Origin: Crotalaria pallida
Taxonomy: Eukaryota > Streptophyta > Magnoliopsida > Fabales > Fabaceae
Reading direction: 5' to 3'
Length of the DNA: 64,000 bases
Assembly: GCA_037953625.1 (NCBI GenBank)
Contig: CM075649.1
Coordinates: 97,221,290-97,285,289 of the forward strand
Shown here: piece after piece, positions 56,301-64,000 of the stretch
Layout: each line of letters begins with the position of its first letter
Position numbering within the stretch: the first letter of the stretch is position 1
The notes under the pieces: model-generated
What the model was told of the DNA's origin: nothing
What the model saw: only the letters and a program-made list of their open reading frames with translations
Database searches by the model: none
Translations under genes and position numbers: made by a program

Positions 56301-58646
56301 GTTCACAAACTTATTCATACATATAGCCCAATCAAATGAGGAAATCTATCACTTAAGCATACACAAACCGAATCATGCATCACACATACACTTAGTCACA
56401 TTTTCATTGATCTTTCACTTAGTTAATTTCATCTTAGCAAAACTTCATCTTATCATGCATGAGTATGTCAAAACCGTATGCATCATTAGCTTTCCAAAAA
56501 CTATTTTCTCAAAGAATAACTTTACAAATCAACACATAATTTCATATCATGAACACTTATACACTCAAGAAATTTTAACTCAAGGTCTAAGGTCTAAACC
56601 GTGACCTAGACTAGGTTTTCCTCAAAAACATTTTCAAGAATTCAAGACTCAAAAACAACTCCAAGTTCAATCAACAATTTCATATAATTCATCGAGGAAA
56701 TAAAAACATAATTCTAGCATATTTTCTTAGACAAAACCGTGAGCACTCTTAGGCTCCTAGACAATTTTCATTTCACTTTTAACACCTAAAATCATCTCAA
56801 AATTCATGGAAACCACATACACATAACCAAAATACAACATCAAAGCCTCTAACCTAAAAATCAAGTACAAACCGTGACCAACACATCAAGATCACAACCA
56901 TCACATAAATGTTATTCACTTAAAGCATCATTACATCTCAAGATCACATCATGTAAAGGATCAATCAAAAGAAAACAAGCTCATACTCACAATAACAACA
57001 AAACCGTGGCCAACATAAGGAAAAAGTTCAACCAATTTCAAAGATTTTTCACATTAAGATCCAAGAAATCACACATATCTTGGCTTAGGCATAGATATAA
57101 ACATGCATGTAAACAAGAATGTTAGATCTTTGAAAAATCTTTCATGAAACTTAAAATCAAATCCTCCTCCAAAACATTTTCAAGAAATCAAAGAGAAAAC
57201 TCAAGATCTTGAAGAAAAACATTTTCTGAATAAAACTTTTAGGATCAAGCTTAGAAAAATAACATGCATCAACACTTTTCCAAACAAAATCAAAGTTTAG
57301 AAAGAAAGAATGAAAGAGAACAAGAATCAAAGAAAAAGGTTTGAAGCTTTTAAGTTCATGAGACAAGTTCTTACTTAATTAAAAATTTTAAGAATTCAAG
57401 TCCAAAGTCTTTGATCTCTCTTTCTAGTCCTCACAGTTTCTCTCTTCTTTTCCTAGGTCCATTGGTTTCTCTTTTCCTTTTCACTAGCTTGGCTTGATCT
57501 TGCTTAGGTGATGAAGAGATTAAGGTGTTAAGGTTCGGTTCTTCTCCTCTTCACAATTCGGTCTCTCTCTCTTTCACTTTCTCACCAAGGGTTTGATGAT
57601 TCTCTTGGTGTAATGTGTTTGGTTTAGGAAAAGAAATGAAGGAATGGAAGGAAGTTTGTGTTTGATGAAGGAATGAAGAGAAATTCATTCACTCCCTCAC
57701 GGTTTGGTGTTGTTGGTGTGTGTTGTTGTGGTTTGTGTTGGTGTAAGAAAGAAGAAAGGATGAAGAATGAATGAAACAACTCACTCTCTTCTTCCTACGG
57801 TTTGGCCCCTTTCTTTATTCATTCTCACTTTTCCTAATTGCCATCAAGGGCTTGCATGGAGAGTTATATTGCAACACTTGGGGACTAAGTCACAAAACTT
57901 GGAGACCAAGTTTTGCCCTTGAGTCCCTCACGGTTTTCCTTCCTCCCTCCTTCCTAATCTTCACTTTTTCCTTCCTTATGTCATGCTTGGTCATGAGGAT
58001 GATGTCATGGTGTTGACTAAAAGGCATGCCACTTGGTAACCATGCAAATAAGCTTGGTGGCTAGGCTATGCTCGTGAGCATTCGGCCATAGGGTGCTTAG
58101 GGTAGATTAGATTAGCTAATTAGGTTTAAGGCACTAATTAGGGTTCTAATCGTGATTAGGGTAGGATTAGGATAATTAATCTAGGTTTAGTCCACTAATT
58201 CTTAGTAATTAAGGCTTAATCAAGGATTAAGGCACTAATCAAAAACTTAATCTTGGGTTTAAGGAAAACTAATTTTGGATTAGCTCACTAACCAAAAGAG
58301 TTTAGGGTTTAAGAGAGTGATTAAGCACTTAATCAAAGCTTAAGAGCTCGATTAGGGTTTAATCCACGATTAGGGCACCAATTAGGGTTTCTAGAGGCAA
58401 TTGGACTTTGATTCTTTGAAGCCTAGAGAAAATAATTTTCCATGAAATCAATAAAACAAAATCTTAATTGAACCTTAAACAATCAAGCACACGAAGTCAC
58501 ACACACACACAAGCAAATCAAATTTCAAAACATAAGAATTCATCATGAAATCAAAACTCTTTTTAGATCAATTCTTTAATTAATTAGGTTAAAACAATTT
58601 TCTTGATTAGGGACTTGTTGAAGTGAGTCAAATGGCAGATGTTACA
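53336..58646 (-). repeat. Gypsy-1 right (5') LTR
   Basis: This 5311-bp LTR is about 99% identical by eye to 32625-37931. The hairpin array is at about 54790-55160, the conserved hairpin at 55906-55925 and the telo-box-like cluster at about 58301-58391. No credible gene is present. Confidence 0.95.
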
Positions 58647-58651
58647 AATTT

Positions 58652-58694
58652 TAATAAAATCTAATTTTAACTAATTAAAAGTGAGGGTGTGACA
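58652..58694 (+). repeat. Family-C LTR remnant, end
   Basis: Removing Gypsy-1 and one AATTT copy joins this to 32624. It reads on through an A/T-rich stretch to GAGGGTGTGACA, which looks like an LTR end. Confidence 0.6.
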
Positions 58695-59037
58695 GTTCAT
58701 GGCCAACATAAGTTAGAAATGGGAATCTATCTTGGAGGCCAGAAACCCATAGTTTTTGTATTCAAACAACTTTAATTGGACCTAAGGAAGCTCACTGGAT
58801 TGATTTTCGAACTTAAAATCAAGTAGAAATGAAAGTCACATGTTGAAATGGTTATTTGTTATGTTTTATGAAATTCTGTGATTTGATTATGTTCCTGTTA
58901 TAATTGATGATAATTGATATGTGCAATATGTTTATTATGTGAGAAATAACCCCTGTTTGGTGCAGAATTGAAGTAAAGGAGTAAGAATCTCGAATTGGCA
59001 TTAAAGTGCATAAAACTGGTGCTGTTGCAGCAAAAAG

Positions 59038-59154
59038 ACTCGAGTAATTTAAGGAAGACTCGAGTATTCTGGAAAACTAGAAGAACACTCGAGTGGTTCT
59101 TAAAGACTCGAGTATTTTACATGAATAACTCGATTAGTCAAGAACTACTCGAGT
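59038..59154 (+). repeat. ACTCGAGT array in a gypsy LTR fragment
   Basis: Motifs start at 59038, 59058, 59087, 59106, 59128 (ACTCGATT) and 59147, with spacings 20, 29, 19, 22 and 19. This is the same palindrome and close-pair spacing as in the copia LTRs, in otherwise unrelated sequence. Confidence 0.7.
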
Positions 59155-59277
59155 AATTGAAAGAATTTTTCAGAAAAACATTTACTTTCTACAACTTCAT
59201 TAAAGATTAACTCGTTTAAGCTCCTAAATTACTAAATTCTTAATATTTCTCTTTATACTTAAAACCTAATCCCGTTG

Positions 59278-59455
59278 GTTGATAACTATCCTGGAGGTGT
59301 CCTACTGGAATTCTATTCAGTGGTTGATTATTTCCCTACAGGAATCCCAACGGAAGTGCGTACACCCATTTGGTTGATATTATCCCTAACGTCCCAGTGA
59401 AAGTTTTATTCACTTGGTTGATATTTTCTAAGGGAGTCCTAATGGGGTCGTTGCA
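59278..59455 (+). repeat. Tandem ~50-bp units with TGGTTGATA
   Basis: TGGTTGATA/TGGTTGATT recurs near 59277, 59322, 59372 and 59417. Each copy is followed by TCC/CCC words and a varying dyad, such as CCAGTGAA with TTCACTTGG around 59393-59416. The design recalls the hairpin arrays of the other LTRs. Confidence 0.6.
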
Positions 59456-60338
59456 ATAAATATCCGCCAATAGGAGGCTAGGCCCCGACGGATTATTAAA
59501 TAAATGATTATACTCTATTTCTAAAACCATCACAAAGTGGCTGATGGATTTTTCTATGAAAACAACAGCACCAGCTAAAAGAAAGGTTAAAGGAAATGGA
59601 ATGGAAGAGTAAAATGTGAAACAAGGACTATGTCCTAAATGAGAATGAGATGAATGATGCTGATGAATGAAAAGATAAGGATTGGTAACAGATTTTGGTT
59701 TGCGTTCATGCATTTGTTTTGCTCCAGCTTGTTGAGATGTTTTGCGCTGTCTGTCGCACACGCTGTCTGTCGTGGAGGGTCGAGCGGAGGAAGCTCAGGA
59801 TGACCCATTTTTCTCCAAGTTGTGATGCCCCGGGATATTGCTGAGATTAGCATGCATCATGCCATTAATAATAAGTCTAATTACTTGAGTAAAAAGGGTT
59901 TGACATATGTTTATGCATTAATGAATCTGTTACTACCTGTGTTTGTTGTCTTTAGCCAATGTACTTTATCGTTCGTTTTAACGTGGTTAGCTATGACTTA
60001 CTCCCTGGTTGCCCTTGGAGGTAATGGAGCTTCCGTCTTCCAAGGGGAAGAATGATGCTGGCAAGGGATGCGATAATTCCCTTTCCAATGGTGGAGTTTT
60101 GAGAACCATGCTCTGGGTTACGAGTAGTATATTAAGTAGCTCAGAGTCTATGTTGGCTGTCTTATAGTTTGAACTTTTGTTATAAGTTGTAAACTCTCTA
60201 TGTTTTGTTATGAAACAATATGATATATGTAAGTTGCTTCCGCTTTTGAAACGAACAAGTCGTAAAACTATTTTGGCAAAAAATTTTCCTCTATTTTATT
60301 TATAATTAATTAAGAGTTAGGAAGTTGGGTCGTTACAG

Positions 60339-60832
60339 AGCACAACTTGAGGAATTTGGAAAAATGAACGTTGATTCAACACAATTAGGGTTTATATAGC
60401 AAAATCAAGCAGTATGCAGATCGACACGCGTTAAGGGACGTGTCCATGGTGATTTCGTGGCGATCAAACGGCGATTTGTGGCTGATTACTCATCAAACGC
60501 ACTAACCTTGGTTGTTATGCACTATGGTAATCGATTACTATATCGTGGTAATCGATTACCATGACTGGAATTTTCAAAAATTTATATTTTATTTTATTTC
60601 CCTCCAAAAACCTTTCTAATATTGCATTTAGGTCCTTCCCCAAGGACTTCACTGCAAAACTAACATTTTAACTTCAAGTTAATTATCAAAAACCATTTTT
60701 TTGGTTATTATTTTACCAAATACGTACATACACACATATTTTTAATCAAAAATTAAATAAAAATAATTAATTATAAAATAAATTTATAATTAACTTTTAC
60801 TTAATCAGGGATTAAAAATCAGGGATGTTACA
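60339..60832 (-). repeat. LTR end fragment with paired TAATCGATTA
   Basis: Read on the minus strand it begins TGTAACATCCCTGATT, a gypsy LTR start, so this is the 5' end of a truncated minus-sense LTR. Two TAATCGATTA palindromes start at 60528 and 60549, 21 bp apart. No ORF is seen. Confidence 0.55.
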
Positions 60833-62160
60833 CTGTCCAGGACTTAACTAAATTGTCTTCCAATTCTAAAAATGTTTTCAAATGGGTTAAAGCTTGAATT
60901 TTCAATAGTACTCAATTTAGGAAAAAAGGGTTGGATTGAAAAAGTCGAGTTTTTCGGTGTTTCGGGCTTTAGGGAGCTGCTGTCCTACCCGGACCAGCCA
61001 CTAAACCAATTAGATAAATTATTTTCTTGATTTTATTGTAATGATTTTAAAGTATCTAAAGTGTAGCAAAAAGTCGGATTTAATTTGAGAAAGTAGTGAT
61101 GTTTTATATTACCCGGCAAGGATTGAAATGAGTTTTCAGAGAAATGTTCGATATTAAGCATGATAGTTATTTAAATAGAATTGTGATGTTAGTGCTTGTT
61201 GTTTAGTACAAGGTTTTTAAAATCAAGAGGTCGGAGCAGCTGACAGTCGGGAGAACCCACGACGATTTCGGACGAGTATTCGCTGGACTAGAGGTGAGAG
61301 AGAAGCTTTCCTTAAGACGCCATGGTAATTAGGTAATTTTTATAATGTTCCGGACCATCTCAAAAGTCGAAACGTAGGGATCCAAAAGATTCGATCGTAT
61401 AGTGGCGATTGTTTGAGTGTAGGTGGCCACTTATACGAAAGGCTGGACCCTCTTATACCATGGTTGAGTTTTGAATTGTCCACAAGATATTATGATGATC
61501 TGATGATATTATTTGTTATGCATTTATGCCCATGGAGCCTATATTCTAAATTAAAGATATTCATGTAATACAATATGTTGTTCTGTTTGATGTACAATGA
61601 TAATAAGTGTATATGGGGTGGATGGATGACGAGAGCTTCAGTAATTATTTAAATGGGAGTGAATGGTACAGATAATGTTCTTGGGAAAATGACAAGGTGT
61701 TGTGAATACAGTGGAATGGAGAAGGTTATGCTTTTCAGGTTGAGCCTGGGCTGGCCATGTGGCAGTATGCTCGTGTGTCCGAGCCCGAATGCGTTAAGTA
61801 AAACGCTGTTGGTAAAGTTTTGTGAGAAATAATTGTTAGAGGTTGAGGTTAACCGAAGGGATGGACAAGGGTGACTCGACCAAAACCTTAGGGATAATAA
61901 GATTATGATTAAGATGTTAATAAGGTATTAAGGAAAATGTAATAAGACATTTAAAAGATACTGAATAACACGGCGAGTTGAGTGTGAAGTAGTGGAGAGG
62001 AAGATACCCTGCTTATCTGTGGATATTCAGGAGTGTGATTGTGATAGGGGAGGGTGATGACGATGACTCGTCAAGTAACATAGAGTAATTTTCTAGGCGG
62101 AACTAGTCTATATGTGTTCGGGACTTAAGTCCCAAGGGATCGTAGCGTGTTCTGCACCGG
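60833..62160 (+). repeat. Plus-sense LTR fragment related to family A
   Basis: It shares with the reverse complement of family A the TTTTTCGGTGTTT motif (60950-60962), the GCTGTCC...GGACCAGC hairpin (60979-60998), GAGGTGAGAGAGAAG (near 61294) and AGTGGAGAGGAAGATA (near 61991). The sequence is otherwise strongly diverged. No gene is seen. Confidence 0.65.
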
Positions 62161-64000
62161 AACTAGAAAAGTATTGTCGGCCTGTACGGTTGTGGCCTTG
62201 AATACTCGAGTATTCTGAGGAATACTCGAGTATTTCGTGCTGACAGTGAAAAAAATACATACGGGGATCAACCCCATTTCACCCCAAACCCCCATTCCCA
62301 ACCCCTCCTTCTCTCTCTCCTCCTCCGGCCACCACGAACCGCCACCGCCGGAGCCACCCAAGCCGCCGCCATCCCTTGGCTCTCCTCCCTCCCTATTGAC
62401 CTGTCTTCTCTCTCCTCTCTTGGCCTTCTCTCTCTTTGTTTTCTCTCTCCCTCTCTCTACCACCACGCCCTCTTCCGGCCACCACGACCCGCACCGCCGC
62501 CAAGAACCACCACTTCGACCACCCACCACCCTCACAAACCCCTTCTTCTCTCTCTCTTTCTCTCTCTCTCACTCTAATGTCACTCTCTCCACGGATCTAG
62601 CCGGCGCCGTTATCGACCCGTGACCGTGCCATGCGTGTGTCGGGTGCCCCGAAGCTCGAAGCTCTTGCCTTCGTCTAGCCGGTAGTCGTTCTCGTCACCG
62701 GCGTCGATCGCCGTCGACCCGTTCATCACCCGGGTCACTAAAGCTTCACGTATCGCCGCTCCCTCCCCGGAGTTGAGGTTATCTCTTTACTTTCGTCAAC
62801 CGAGGTAAGAGGGGTTGTATTACCTTTACTTGGAAAGTAAATTCTAGGATTCTATAGTGGTGACTAAGAATAAGGTAATTAAGAAATAAGTTAATGAACC
62901 TTAGGGTAGTCCCCGCTAATATAAATGATTTATTTAAAGTTGTTAATGAAAACCACACTTTAGGGAGTAAAGTGTATGTGCATAGAATAAGGTCCGGAGA
63001 GAATGGGTATGTCAGAATATCAAAAGAGTTAATATAAAATGAAAAAGTAGACAAATATAAAATAAAACCAAGGGAAATTAGTTAAGGAAAACCAACGAAA
63101 CGTGAGAGTAAAAGAATATAGAATAACTGTAATAGGCAGGGAGAGTAAAATGATTAAAACTAAAAGTGAGATAAAAGAAGAGTTAAAATGCGAGAACGAA
63201 AAGTAAGTGCGGAGTAGACTTAGTTAAGAGATTGTCGGGTATTAATGAAATAGAAACGAAATAATAAACTGAATTTCAAATACAAGTAGGTAGTCGGTAA
63301 AAGAATTTAGTGAAAAGATAATAAGAGAATGAGAGAGGATGTAATTGTGACAATTAAGTAGAATTACGTAGTATAATAGGGGAAACAAATTAAGTTAATA
63401 TGGTAGTGAAACTGAATGGAGTAATAATGTAAGAAGAATATGTAAATAATAGTGAGATAGAGGAATCATAGAATTAATTAAGAATTTGAAAACGGGAATT
63501 TAAAATATAATGACTATACTAAAGATAAGTAGAGTTAGATAGAAATTAGGATAATTAATAAATAAAATAAGAAAAAGAAAAAGGAAGAGAAAAAGAAAAA
63601 GAAAAAGAGAAAGAAAGAGAAAAAGAAAGAAAGGTAAAAGATGGAGGCGTGTTGGCAATCGATGCGAGCCTGTCGAGGCGTGTCGATAACAGATAATGGA
63701 AGTCCGATGCGAGCCTGTCGAGGCGTGTCGGCATTAAAAGGAAAAAGAATGGAAATGAAAGAATGAAAAGAGAAATGATTTAGAAATGAATAGTGGATTA
63801 AAAGTGGAATAAAATGTGCGGAAAAGAAAAGGGAATTAAAAGTTAAAAGAAAGTGAGAATAAGTGAAGAACTAAAAGAGAAATAATTATATGGATTTTTA
63901 TGAGTAACGAATATTAATAATAGGGTAGGCTTAGTTTATTGCTATGTCTCTTGTAGAATTTATCTTTTTAAGTTCTGTGTAATGTCACCCTTCTTGCTAT
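62161..64000 (+). repeat. Family-C gypsy LTR, runs off the window
   Basis: From 62786 it matches 30995-32320. Upstream are two ACTCGAGT palindromes (62204 and 62224) and a CT-rich, GC-rich leader-like region (62270-62640) whose Pro/Ser frame is not a convincing gene. A GA-rich tract is at 63545-63634. A 25-bp hairpin unit, GATGCGAGCCTGTCGAGGCG..., occurs twice, at 63661-63685 and 63706-63730. The 62640-62790 part is GC-rich with no signal. Confidence 0.7.

Larger units (their letters stand above)
32625..58646 (-). mobile_element. Gypsy-1: chromovirus with 5.3-kb LTRs, split by Copia-2
   Basis: The LTRs (32625-37931 and 53336-58646) are each about 5.3 kb and begin/end TGTAAC...GTTACA. A perfect AATTT target duplication lies at 32620-32624 and 58647-58651. 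The primer site is at 53319-53330 and the polypurine tract at 37932-37942. On the minus strand the order is gag, protease, RT, RNase H, integrase, chromodomain. Copia-2 is inserted between protease and RT. Apart from that insertion, I see only one nonsense codon. Long LTRs, tRNA-Met priming and the chromodomain suggest the Tekay/Del group. Confidence 0.95.
58695..60338 (+). repeat. Truncated gypsy LTR fragment(s)
   Basis: No ORF is credible. It holds six ACTCGAGT-type palindromes (59038-59154), about four tandem ~50-bp units beginning TGGTTGATA (59278-59455), and a TGTGATGCCCCGG...GGGTCGTTACA stretch (59821-60338) with LTR-like ends but no target duplication. I interpret it as the downstream part of a plus-sense gypsy LTR. 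Confidence 0.6.

Noticed and set aside
59821..60338. 518-bp solo LTR with TG...CA ends
   Set aside because: No target duplication flanks it, and it continues naturally from the preceding LTR-like sequence, so I kept it in the larger fragment.
62237..62623. 128-codon Pro/Ser-rich ORF
   Set aside because: It lies in a CT-rich leader-like part of an LTR; low complexity, with no domain or partner.
63545..63634. Regulatory GAGA-type element
   Set aside because: A plain GA-rich simple repeat near the window end; nothing supports a function.

Overview
The window comes from a plant nuclear genome, most likely a eudicot with a large, repeat-rich chromosome. I find no host gene, rRNA, tRNA or CRISPR in 64 kb. 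Almost every base can be assigned to nested LTR retrotransposons. The primer sites (initiator tRNA-Met type), the plant-specific gag/pol lineages (SIRE-like Ty1/copia, chromodomain Ty3/gypsy, Tat-type Ty3/gypsy with a second RNase H) and an antisense plant transposon ORF all point to an angiosperm. I cannot name the species.

Layout. (1) 1-21184: one very long gypsy LTR, called here family A (minus sense, left end outside the window), split by two insertions. These are a gag-only copia element (Copia-1, 651-6323, TSD ATCAG) and a Tat-type gypsy element (9693-20078, TSD CAAGG) with a decayed gag-pol and a spliced-looking antisense gene. (2) 21187-30936: a minus-strand chromovirus (Gypsy-2) whose left LTR is truncated where it meets the family-A LTR. 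(3) 30937-32624 plus 58652-58694: a plus-sense LTR remnant (family C) carrying a MITE. It was split by Gypsy-1 (32625-58646, TSD AATTT), a minus-strand chromovirus with 5.3-kb LTRs of family A. Gypsy-1 was itself split by Copia-2 (41008-51618), a young, nearly intact minus-strand SIRE-like element with an extra 3' ORF. (4) 58695-64000: a mosaic of truncated gypsy LTRs.

How the pieces work together. Gypsy-1, Gypsy-2 and Copia-2 are or were autonomous: they keep gag, protease, reverse transcriptase, RNase H and integrase, each broken by only a few nonsense codons or frameshifts. Copia-1 has LTRs, primer site, gag and polypurine tract but no pol, so it would need enzymes from a Copia-2-like partner.

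The most unusual signal is non-coding. The palindrome ACTCGAGT (or ACTCGATT/AATCGAGT) occurs in pairs 20-23 bp apart that repeat every ~51 bp. It lies about 80 bp upstream of the TATA box in both copia LTRs, again in the U5 half of the Copia-2 LTR, again just upstream of the extra Copia-2 ORF, and in two unrelated gypsy LTR fragments. The gypsy LTRs carry a second kind of array: strings of short hairpins with a constant apex (GCTMCRAC in family A, ACCCAGT in Gypsy-2) and changing arms. These arrays are not explained by coding, primer, TATA or polypurine functions.
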